Positions 1 to 5,258 of a stretch of 6,915 bases of DNA are shown in pieces. The position numbers and the translations under genes are program-made. The notes under the pieces were generated by a model that had not been told where the DNA came from, made no database searches, and saw nothing but the letters and a program-made list of their open reading frames with translations. The DNA comes from Spirochaetaceae bacterium UBA6089. GTDB lineage: Bacteria > Spirochaetota > Spirochaetia > Treponematales > Rectinemataceae. The stretch spans positions 1 through 6,915 of the forward strand of contig DIXD01000066.1 of assembly GCA_002435985.1 (NCBI GenBank). The letters are read 5' to 3'. Position 1 is the stretch's first letter. Each line of letters starts with the position of its first letter.

Positions 1-226
1 CTTCGCCCGACCATTCGTGCCCCGGTGTAAAGGGATAATACGGCGGCCAGATGCCCGCAATATCACCCCGTATGATCTCAGGATCGCTTCCGCAAATCGC
101 CACTGCCCTGATTCTGCAGAGCACTTCGCCGGCGCTCGGTTCGGGAATCGGCACATCCCGTACCTCGAATTTTCCCGGAGAGGTAAGTACGAGCGCTTTC
201 ATGGTAGTATTGGCAACCTGGTTCAT
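1..226 (-). CDS. Zinc-dependent medium-chain alcohol/polyol dehydrogenase, N-terminal 75 residues (partial)
   Basis: This is the N-terminal part of an MDR-superfamily dehydrogenase (threonine/sorbitol/alcohol dehydrogenase type), a cytosolic enzyme that oxidises an alcohol or polyol with NAD(P). The visible part is the GroES-like catalytic domain. It opens with a typical MKALVL strand at residues 9-14, has P-x-P-E-P around 26-30, the CGSD motif with catalytic zinc ligand Cys45, and PGHEWSG at 68-74 with His70 and Glu71, the next expected zinc-site residues. The structural-zinc loop and Rossmann domain lie beyond the window edge, so substrate cannot be assigned. I chose the ATG ending at 226 because an AGGAG box sits 7 bases before it. 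The internal ATG at 202, where homologues often begin, has no such site. It has its own strong promoter and is divergent from the ferredoxin remnant and the Gfo/Idh/MocA gene, suggesting a sugar/polyol locus (inference). Confidence 0.88.
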   Translation of the reverse strand, partial: MNQVANTTMKALVLTSPGKFEVRDVPIPEPSAGEVLCRIRAVAICGSDPEIIRGDIAGIWPPYYPFTPGHEWSGE

Positions 227-233
227 CGTAGAG

Positions 234-238
234 CTCCT
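234..238 (-). promoter_or_regulatory. Ribosome binding site of the MDR dehydrogenase
   Basis: On the minus strand AGGAG lies 7 bases before the ATG at 226-224. It decides the start in favour of this codon over the in-frame ATG eight codons later. Confidence 0.75.
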
Positions 239-263
239 AGTTGATGCGCATCCCGCCCATAGC

Positions 264-285
264 GGATACAGGATGTTGGATACAG
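264..285. repeat. Pair of GGATACAG direct repeats overlapping the promoter start region
   Basis: GGATACAG occurs at 264-271 and again at 278-285, 14 bases apart. The second copy runs into the -10 box of the minus-strand promoter and the first lies just past the expected transcription start. Such a position would suit a repressor site, but this is inference from position only. Confidence 0.35.
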
Positions 286-312
286 TATACAATATGGCTT
301 CCGAGTTGTCAA
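284..312 (-). promoter_or_regulatory. Sigma-70 promoter of the MDR dehydrogenase
   Basis: Read on the minus strand, a perfect TTGACA -35 box (312-307) is followed by a 17-base spacer and a TATACT -10 box (289-284, 5 of 6 to consensus). Transcription would begin near 277, leaving a leader of about 50 bases before the start codon. This is the strongest promoter match in the window. Repeats and a palindrome around it suggest it is regulated. Confidence 0.8.
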
Positions 313-317
313 CGCCA

Positions 318-327
318 GATTGCAATC
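318..327. promoter_or_regulatory. 10-bp perfect palindrome next to the -35 box (possible operator)
   Basis: GATTGCAATC is a perfect 10-base inverted repeat whose edge lies 5 bases upstream of the -35 box of the dehydrogenase promoter. Its position fits an activator or other regulator binding site. No regulator gene is visible in the window, so the assignment stays tentative. Confidence 0.3.
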
Positions 328-380
328 GACGAGATACCATACTGGGAATGATCAGCGCAACTAAGCAATGTTACCGGTAC

Positions 381-423
381 TAGAATATATTAATTTTACA
401 ATATTATAATCGTTCTATAAATA
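381..423. promoter_or_regulatory. AT-rich promoter-like stretch upstream of the ferredoxin remnant
   Basis: About 40 bases of nearly pure A/T in an otherwise GC-rich window. It contains TATAAT at 405-410, TATAAA at 416-421 and a TTTACA at 395-400. The TTTACA to TATAAA spacing is 15 bases, shorter than ideal, so the exact boxes are uncertain. It is the most likely place for the promoter that once served the ferredoxin gene and may still serve the oxidoreductase downstream. No other obvious promoter precedes that gene. Confidence 0.35.
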
Positions 424-459
424 AATCACCAGAATGCTCACCATTCCTACGCTTTTTTA

Positions 460-982
460 GTGAAGCGCAGGAGAATCATCCAGATTGTCGCCGCGATTGC
501 GGTCTATATGGCGATAGAAGTACTCAAAATCAACCTGCTGTGGGTTTCGTCGGAAGCACGCTCGGTATCATCTTCGGCAAGGTGTTCTGCCGCTGGGCAT
601 GGCCGATCGGGCTCTTCATTGAATTCATGATAAGTATAAGTGCCAATGCTAGATGCAGGCAGCTGTAACAGTATTACAAGCTCGGCTTTCTCATCGTCTG
701 AATCTCCGGCTATCTCAAATGTCTGTCAATCTTTAGGATGAAGTGTGACGCCGGCGCCTACGCCAGCGCGGCGCGTGCGACAAGGTCTGCTATATCTCCA
801 CGCTGGAGGCCGGCACCTACAGCTTCTTCAAGAAAGGACGACATAATTTCACGACCGGCTTTTCCTGCTCGAAGTGTCTCGAATGTGTAGCGATCTGTCC
901 CACAAAGAGCCTCACCTACTCCCCCCGAACGCTGGTAGGAAGGAATAAAGCATGGTATCTTGAAAAATGGAGGTTCTTATGA
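460..982 (+). pseudogene. Decayed 4Fe-4S membrane ferredoxin (NapH/polyferredoxin-like) gene
   Basis: Remnants of one protein can be read in three successive frames. From 460 it begins VKRRRIIQIVAAIAVYM, a basic start followed by a hydrophobic stretch like a first membrane segment. After a frameshift near 540 it continues from 543 with GFVGSTLGIIFGKVFC and WPIGLF, the region that in this family carries the G-R-V-F-C-G-W-x-C-P-x-G motif. Here the second cysteine is tryptophan. In-frame stops follow at 666-668 (TAA) and 699-701 (TGA). A second frameshift near 760 leads to an open stretch from 764 with CDKVCYIST and a complete ferredoxin cluster motif CSKCLECVAICP (867-902). It ends at TGA 980-982, overlapping the next gene's ATG. 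Intact relatives are membrane proteins that pass electrons through 4Fe-4S clusters. The several independent lesions make sequencing error an unlikely sole cause. The original start is uncertain: an ATG at 434 could join the frame if one T had been lost from the T-run at 453-458. Confidence 0.75.
969..973 (+). promoter_or_regulatory. Ribosome binding site of the Gfo/Idh/MocA oxidoreductase
   Basis: GGAGG is 5 bases before the ATG at 979. It overlaps the alternative in-frame ATG at 967, so it rules that codon out as the likely start. Confidence 0.8.
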
Positions 983-1995
983 ATTTCGTTCGCTGGGGAA
1001 TTTTGTCGGTTTCGAATCACTATAGGTTGCGCGTGCATCATCAGCTCGTCGATTCCGAACTGGCGCAGGTGTGCGCAATCGCGTCCCGCGACGCGGAAAA
1101 GGCGGAAGAGGCGGCTCGCGAATTCGGGCTTGCCCGGTCCTACGGCTCATACGAGGCGCTTCTCGATGATCCCGAGATCGACGCAGTCTACATCCCCCTT
1201 CCTAACCATCTGCATGCCGAATGGGTAAAAAAGGCGGCGGACGCGGGCAAGCATGTGCTCTGCGAAAAGCCTTTTGCGTTGGACGCAGCGCAGGCAGTCG
1301 AGACCGTGCGCTATGCCGAATCCAAGGGCGTGAAGGTCATGGAGGCCTTCATGTACCGCTTCCACCCGCAGTGGGTACACGCCAGAGAAGTCGTGCGGTC
1401 GGGGGAAATCGGCAAAGTGCTGTTCATTCACACTCAGTTTACGTTCAACAACCGAGATCCGCGCAACATTCGAAACATCCTCGAAACGGGCGGCGGCGCA
1501 ATCTACGACATCGGCTGTTATGCCTGCTCTTCGACGAGGTTCATTATGAGCAGAGAGCCGGAGCGGGCTATTTCCATACTCCGCCGCGATTCGGAGTTCG
1601 GCACCGACGTCCTCTCTTCGGGGATGCTCGATTTCGGCGATGCGCAGGCGCTCTTTACTGTTTCGACGCAGGCCTTTCCGGTCCAGCAGGTGGACATTGT
1701 CGGCACTGCAGGCAGCATCACGATATTCATTCCATTCAATATGTACGACGATGTGCCGGCCGAGCTGCGCATCACGACGGGCATCGGGCCGCGCACGGTC
1801 AAACTGGGGCCCGCCGGCCAGTACCGTCTCATGTTCGACGCATTCTCGAAGAGCGTCATCGAGGGGAAAGCTGTTCCCACGCCGCCCGAAGACGCGATCT
1901 CGAACATGAGGGTCATCGATGCGCTGTTCAGGTCCGAGAAGTCGGGGCTCTGGGAGAAAATCCCTAGTGCTCTCAACCTTGTGCAAGAAAATTAG
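979..1995 (+). CDS. Gfo/Idh/MocA-family NAD(P)-dependent oxidoreductase
   Basis: A 338-residue cytosolic dehydrogenase, normal length for the family, whose members oxidise or reduce sugars, inositols and related compounds. The N-terminal Rossmann domain (about 1-120) begins VRWGIL and contains YGSYEALLDD, YIPLPNHLHAEW and the hallmark CEKP (95-98), whose lysine is the usual catalytic residue. The C-terminal alpha/beta domain includes MEAFMYRFHPQW and GGGAIYDIGCYA (about 172-182), resembling the dihydrodiol/D-xylose dehydrogenase branch. The usual glycine-rich G-x-G-x-x-A/G loop is replaced by GILSVSNHY, so cofactor contact may differ. Substrate is unknown. ATG 979 was chosen because of the GGAGG 5 bases upstream. 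That ATG overlaps the stop of the ferredoxin remnant as ATGA, a sign of an old operon with translational coupling. The divergent MDR dehydrogenase supports a sugar/polyol context (inference). Confidence 0.9.
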   Translation: MNFVRWGILSVSNHYRLRVHHQLVDSELAQVCAIASRDAEKAEEAAREFGLARSYGSYEALLDDPEIDAVYIPLPNHLHAEWVKKAADAGKHVLCEKPFALDAAQAVETVRYAESKGVKVMEAFMYRFHPQWVHAREVVRSGEIGKVLFIHTQFTFNNRDPRNIRNILETGGGAIYDIGCYACSSTRFIMSREPERAISILRRDSEFGTDVLSSGMLDFGDAQALFTVSTQAFPVQQVDIVGTAGSITIFIPFNMYDDVPAELRITTGIGPRTVKLGPAGQYRLMFDAFSKSVIEGKAVPTPPEDAISNMRVIDALFRSEKSGLWEKIPSALNLVQEN

Positions 1996-2019
1996 AGAGG
2001 AAAAGGCGGTACGGAAGCG

Positions 2020-2046
2020 GGGAGACTGGGTGTGTCATCCACTCCC
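2020..2046. terminator. Stem-loop between convergent genes (possible terminator)
   Basis: GGGAG (2020-2024) pairs with CTCCC (2042-2046) and TGGGTG (2027-2032) pairs with CATCCA (2036-2041, one G-U), around a TGT loop with a two-base AC bulge. It sits 25 bases after the oxidoreductase stop, in the 140-base gap between convergent genes. No T-run follows directly on either strand, so it is not a classical intrinsic terminator. Nothing else recognisable was seen in this gap. Confidence 0.3.
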
Positions 2047-2135
2047 GAAGGACTTAGTGTGGCAGCTTCTCTCTTCTCTGTGCGAGCGCGCAGGGTCTCA
2101 CGGGCGCCTGTATATACTAGATACTCTGCACAAGC

Positions 2136-2354
2136 TTAAGAGCACGAATGAGGTTCCACAGGCTTTACCGGCCCCACAGGCTCCACCGCGGCGCCGGCAG
2201 CAATGGCCGAAAGACATTCGAGGCAGAGACAATCGCTGTAGCGCGCCGCAAGTTCGCGGCGCGTTTTTTCATCGAGCCGCACCGAAGCGCACCAGCACTG
2301 CGGCGAATGAAGGCACTCGAAGGATACGCCGCAGCGCGGGCAGGTCTTGGTCAT
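2136..2354 (-). CDS. Small cysteine-rich CWC family protein
   Basis: A 72-residue protein matching the cysteine-rich CWC family (the Pfam family named Cys_rich_CWC), whose function is not known. The core has eight cysteines: C5 and C8 in CPRCG, C14, C20 and C22 in the eponymous CWC, then C42, C44 and C47 in CLCLEC. The pattern suggests zinc or other metal binding. After the core comes a tail of four V-x-P triplets (57-68) and HSCS. The start is supported by a purine-rich GAGG about 8 bases upstream. The gene begins 14 bases after the NUDIX stop codon, so the two almost certainly share a transcript. It could be an accessory metal-binding or nucleic-acid-related factor, but nothing in the sequence decides this. 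Confidence 0.85.
   Translation of the reverse strand: MTKTCPRCGVSFECLHSPQCWCASVRLDEKTRRELAARYSDCLCLECLSAIAAGAAVEPVGPVKPVEPHSCS
2151..2186 (-). repeat. Two 18-bp units coding the V-x-P tail of the CWC protein
   Basis: Two adjacent 18-base units, identical at 13 of 18 positions, encode VEPVGP and VKPVEP. They lie past the conserved cysteine core, so the tail is probably a flexible extension. Confidence 0.6.
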
Positions 2355-2368
2355 TGCGTGTACCTCTT

Positions 2369-3160
2369 CTATTCAATGGCATCGAAGTCGGGCATGCGCG
2401 GCGGTATGCCCATGCTCTCGTGCAGAAGAAAATAGCGGAGCGCACGGACGGCCGATTCAAAGGCGATCTCCGCCCAGGGGATGGCCGAGGCGTGCACACA
2501 CTGCAGGGCGTCGCTCTCCTCGGGGTCGAGGTGGAAGTCGTCGAGATCGATGATATTACCGCGTGAGAAGAAGTACACGTCGCAGGTGGCATAGGGAATG
2601 CCCTGATACTGATAGACGTTCGGGAAGGTCGCCAGAAAATTGATGTGCGGGGGCGACCAGCCGATTTCCTCGTAACACTCGCGCAGGGCTGCATCTTCGG
2701 CGCGTTCACCGGGCTCAACAAAGCCGCCCGGAAGCGCAAATTTGCCCTTCATGGGGTCCTTATGCCGCCTCAGCATGAGTATGGTGCCCCTCGATTCGAT
2801 GATGATGCCCGCCGCAGTCGCGACATTGTGAAAATACTCAAAGCCGCAGGTAGGGCACCTCCACATGCGGCTGCGGACGCTATAGAGCTTGGGGCTACCG
2901 CAGGACGGGCAGAAGTGGAAGGCGGACGCGGCTGCGCCTATGCCGCCGAGGCGCTCCAGGGCGTGTGCGGTCTTCTCTTCGAGCGAGCGGATGTAGATGT
3001 CGGAAGAGACCAGTGGATCGGCCGTAGATGGGGGACCGTCGGTAGATGGGATCTTGGCCGTAGAGAAGGGATCGTCGGTAAATGGACAATCGTCGGTAGG
3101 CGCCCCTGCCGACAGAGCGACGTCGGTCCTGCGCTCCGCCCTCTCCTTTGTCTTTTTCAT
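2369..3160 (-). CDS. NUDIX hydrolase with N-terminal zinc ribbon
   Basis: A 263-residue hydrolase that would cleave a nucleoside diphosphate linked to another group, using Mg2+ or Mn2+. Order of parts: a charged start (1-12), a low-complexity linker of five six-residue repeats (21-50), a helix, a zinc ribbon with C84, C87, C102 and C105 (CPSCG and CPTCG), then the NUDIX domain. The NUDIX box at 146-168 is complete: G146, E152, R160-E161, E164-E165, G167. The zinc ribbon plus NUDIX layout recalls NADH pyrophosphatase (NudC), but the SQPWPFP motif of that enzyme is absent, so I do not assign nudC. The substrate is unknown; nucleotide-sugar, dinucleotide or damaged-nucleotide hydrolysis are all possible. 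The ATG at 3160 has only a weak AAGG site 7 bases upstream. The gene is divergent from uvrC across 27 bases and leads into the CWC gene. Confidence 0.9.
   Translation of the reverse strand: MKKTKERAERRTDVALSAGAPTDDCPFTDDPFSTAKIPSTDGPPSTADPLVSSDIYIRSLEEKTAHALERLGGIGAAASAFHFCPSCGSPKLYSVRSRMWRCPTCGFEYFHNVATAAGIIIESRGTILMLRRHKDPMKGKFALPGGFVEPGERAEDAALRECYEEIGWSPPHINFLATFPNVYQYQGIPYATCDVYFFSRGNIIDLDDFHLDPEESDALQCVHASAIPWAEIAFESAVRALRYFLLHESMGIPPRMPDFDAIE
3011..3100 (-). repeat. Five 18-bp tandem repeats in the NUDIX linker
   Basis: The GTAG/GTAA landmark recurs on the plus strand at 3024, 3042, 3060, 3078 and 3096, an exact 18-base period. The units are degenerate and encode hexapeptides of the form P/F/S-T-D/A-x-x-P with threonine at residues 22, 28, 34, 40 and 46. 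This is a proline-rich spacer before the zinc ribbon, probably disordered. Confidence 0.8.
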
Positions 3161-3183
3161 GGAACTGCCTTATTTTTATTATA
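3154..3183. promoter_or_regulatory. Divergent promoter region between the NUDIX gene and uvrC
   Basis: Only 27 bases separate the two start codons. On the plus strand TTTTCA (3154-3159), a 17-base spacer and TATTAT (3177-3182) form a fair sigma-70 promoter for uvrC. The -35 box lies inside the NUDIX coding start. On the minus strand the same AT patch reads as a perfect TATAAT (3183-3178), without a clear -35. The expected plus-strand start is about 3189, at the uvrC start codon itself, so the message may be leaderless. Both starts are inferred from motif positions only. Confidence 0.45.
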
Positions 3184-3187
3184 CACT

Positions 3188-5083
3188 ATGAGCATGTTGA
3201 AACGCGAGGGTGCCGAAACCGACGCCGAGCGCCCGAGCACGATGAAACGCGAGGGTGCCGAAACCGACGCCGAGCGCCGGACCCGCCTCAAGGCCCTCAT
3301 CAAAGAAGCTCCTCAGAGCCCCGGCGTCTACCTCATGCGCGACGAAAAGGGAGAGATCATCTATGTAGGCAAGGCTAAGAGCATCAGAAACAGACTCTCC
3401 TCATATTTCAGCGGCAAAAAGGACATCAAGACTCGCCACCTCGTCTCGCACATCCACAGCATCGAATGGGTCCTCGCCGCACACGAGTACGAAGCGCTCC
3501 TCCTCGAGAACAATTTCATAAAGGAACACAATCCGCGTTACAACATCAACCTCAAGGACGGCAAGACCTACCCCTCTGTCCGCATTACGAACGAGGAATA
3601 TCCACGAGTATTTCGCACGCGGCGGATCGTCAACGACGGCAGTGAATACTTTGGGCCTTTTCCGAGCGCAGAGATAATCGACATCTATCTCGACCTCATC
3701 AAGCGCATGTTTCCGCTGCGCCGCTGTGTCAAAATGAAAAAGCGCGCAACTCCTTGCATGTACTACCACATTGGGCGCTGCCCGGGACCCTGCGCAGGCA
3801 AGATCAGCCACGAAGACTATATGAAGCGCGTGGGAGAGGTGCGAAAGCTGCTCTCGGGCGACACGGAGACGCTTCTCAAGGACCTCGAACGCGAGATGCA
3901 GATGGCGGCTGCCGAGCTTCGGTTCGAGGAGGCGGCGCGTCTGCGCGAGGCAATAAAGGCAGTGCAGTCCTTTATAGGGCACTCGAACGTAGTCGACTAC
4001 GGGAGCATCGACGCGCGGGACTACATTGCATGGGAAGCCGACGGTGAGCTAGTGAGCTACGTCGTGTTCCAGATGCGCGACGGCAAGCTCAAAAACCGCG
4101 ACAGTTTTATAGAGAACATCGTCGACGAGCTCGAGGCGCTCGACAGTTTTCTTGTCCGCTATTACGACGCCGGAAGAGTGGCGCCGCCCCGCATCTTCGT
4201 GCGCAAGGCCGAAAACACGACGTCCGTCGCGCGCTGTCTGTCCGACCGCTTTGGTGCCCAGATCGAGGTGAAGATTCCGGACAGCGAGCGTCATTGGGCG
4301 GTGATGAACCTCGCGGTACAGAACGCAAAGGAAGAACTTGCGAAGCGGCGGCGCATGCACGGCGACATTGCGGCGCTCGTCGAGCTGAAGGAAAAGCTCG
4401 GCCTGGGGAGCGTTCCGACGCGCATCGAGGGCTTCGATATTGCCCAGCTCGGCGGAAAGCACACGGTGGCATCGCTGGTGAGCTTCAAGAATGGCGTGGC
4501 GGACAAGAAAAACTATCGCTCCTTCAAAATTCGTTCGGTAGAAGGGCAGATCGACGATTTCGCGGCGATACGCGAGGCGGTGGCGCGGCGCTACACGCGG
4601 CTCATCAACGAAGAGGCGGAGCTGCCCGACCTCATCCTCGTCGATGGAGGAGCAGGGCAAGTCTCCGCGGCCAAGGAGATCCTCGACGATCTGGGCCTCG
4701 ATGTCGATCTGGCGGGGCTTGCGAAGCGGAATGAAGAGGTCTGGCTGCCGGGCAAACGCGAGCCTGTCGTGCTGGCCAAGGATTCGCCGGCTCTGCGTGT
4801 GCTCGTAGCGGTACGCGACGAGACGCACCGCTTTGCGACGGGGCTCTCGCGCAAACTTCGGATGACGGACGCGACATTCCGCGTGCTTCAGCAGGTGCCG
4901 GGCATCGGCGATGTCCGCGCAAAGTCGATTATGAGAGCGCTGGGATCGCTGGAGGCAGTGGCACAGGCCGAACCGGCCTACATCAGCAGCATTGCGCGCG
5001 TCAACGAGGATACGGCCCGGAAGGTGATCGGCGCGGCCCGCCGCAGGGTCGACATCGACGAGGGACTCGAGGGCGAGGATTAA
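3188..5083 (+). CDS. uvrC: Excinuclease ABC subunit C (UvrC)
   Basis: UvrC makes both incisions around a DNA lesion in nucleotide excision repair, with UvrA and UvrB. The 631-residue protein is complete. Parts in order: GIY-YIG nuclease with GVY (46-48) and YVG (59-61), followed by LLLENNFIKEHNPRYNINL; a four-cysteine region (C180, C190, C198, C202), spaced much like the cysteines reported to hold a 4Fe-4S cluster in E. coli UvrC; a UVR motif (about 233-262) for UvrB contact; the RNase H-like 5' nuclease with D417 (GFDIA), D486 (LILVDGG) and H547 (DETHRF); and C-terminal helix-hairpin-helix motifs from about 566 (VPGIGDVRAKSI). The start is uncertain. ATGs at 3188, 3194 and 3242 are in frame and none has a good ribosome binding site. 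A 45-bp duplication gives the protein a longer N-terminus than E. coli UvrC, where GVY is near residue 20; the 3242 start would place it at 28. Confidence 0.97.
   Translation: MSMLKREGAETDAERPSTMKREGAETDAERRTRLKALIKEAPQSPGVYLMRDEKGEIIYVGKAKSIRNRLSSYFSGKKDIKTRHLVSHIHSIEWVLAAHEYEALLLENNFIKEHNPRYNINLKDGKTYPSVRITNEEYPRVFRTRRIVNDGSEYFGPFPSAEIIDIYLDLIKRMFPLRRCVKMKKRATPCMYYHIGRCPGPCAGKISHEDYMKRVGEVRKLLSGDTETLLKDLEREMQMAAAELRFEEAARLREAIKAVQSFIGHSNVVDYGSIDARDYIAWEADGELVSYVVFQMRDGKLKNRDSFIENIVDELEALDSFLVRYYDAGRVAPPRIFVRKAENTTSVARCLSDRFGAQIEVKIPDSERHWAVMNLAVQNAKEELAKRRRMHGDIAALVELKEKLGLGSVPTRIEGFDIAQLGGKHTVASLVSFKNGVADKKNYRSFKIRSVEGQIDDFAAIREAVARRYTRLINEEAELPDLILVDGGAGQVSAAKEILDDLGLDVDLAGLAKRNEEVWLPGKREPVVLAKDSPALRVLVAVRDETHRFATGLSRKLRMTDATFRVLQQVPGIGDVRAKSIMRALGSLEAVAQAEPAYISSIARVNEDTARKVIGAARRRVDIDEGLEGED
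3191..3280 (+). repeat. 45-bp tandem duplication at the uvrC start
   Basis: Two adjacent 45-base units (3191-3235 and 3236-3280) match at 42 of 45 positions, with 36 identical bases in a row (3198-3233 against 3243-3278). Each encodes KREGAETDAER, so the duplication keeps the frame. ATG 3242 in the second copy corresponds to TTG 3197 in the first. The near identity points to a recent event. Confidence 0.9.
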
Positions 5084-5170
5084 GAGGAAAATTCATCTGA
5101 CGGGCCGCCGGCGCTTTCCCTCTATGCCGTGATATGCTGCACATGCCGCAAAAACCGCCGATGCACGACA

Positions 5171-5199
5171 TTGCCAGACACATCCATTTCGCATATGAT
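5171..5199 (+). promoter_or_regulatory. Sigma-70 promoter of tkt
   Basis: TTGCCA (5171-5176), a 17-base spacer and TATGAT (5194-5199) each match consensus at 5 of 6 positions. Transcription would start near 5206, giving a leader of about 50 bases. It suggests tkt is transcribed separately from uvrC, which ends 87 bases upstream of the -35 box. I see nothing recognisable in 5084-5170 and no clear uvrC terminator. Confidence 0.7.
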
Positions 5200-5245
5200 A
5201 CCTTTTTGTGCAGCCTTTACCGGAGGTTTATACAAATTCATTCAT

Positions 5246-5251
5246 AAGGAG
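5246..5251 (+). promoter_or_regulatory. Ribosome binding site of tkt
   Basis: AAGGAG ends 7 bases before the ATG at 5259, an ideal spacing, and fixes the start. Confidence 0.85.
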
Positions 5252-5258
5252 TGGGTTC

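Noticed and set aside
17..383. Two plus-strand open frames (17-244 and 51-383) at the window start
   Set aside because: Both run opposite the dehydrogenase N-terminus or its promoter, and their proteins show no recognisable features.
666..701. TGA at 699 as a selenocysteine codon or programmed recoding in the ferredoxin gene
   Set aside because: A TAA stop precedes it, two frameshifts flank it and a cluster cysteine is lost. Decay explains all of these together.
1147..1986. Long open frame of 279 codons on the minus strand, opposite the oxidoreductase
   Set aside because: Its protein resembles no known family and is rich in Arg, His and Pro, as expected from antisense reading of a GC-rich gene. 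The plus-strand protein has clear family motifs.
1919..2566. Plus-strand open frame of 215 codons overlapping the oxidoreductase end, CWC and NUDIX genes
   Set aside because: It runs opposite two well-supported minus-strand genes and shows no motif or ribosome binding site.
2645..3187. Extension of uvrC upstream to an ATG at 2645 (812 residues)
   Set aside because: The added 181 residues lie entirely opposite the NUDIX gene and match nothing in UvrC. The family begins shortly before the GIY-YIG domain.
5134..5247. 37-codon open frame between uvrC and tkt
   Set aside because: No ribosome binding site precedes it, it contains the tkt promoter, and its stop overlaps the tkt ribosome binding site. 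It is likely chance.
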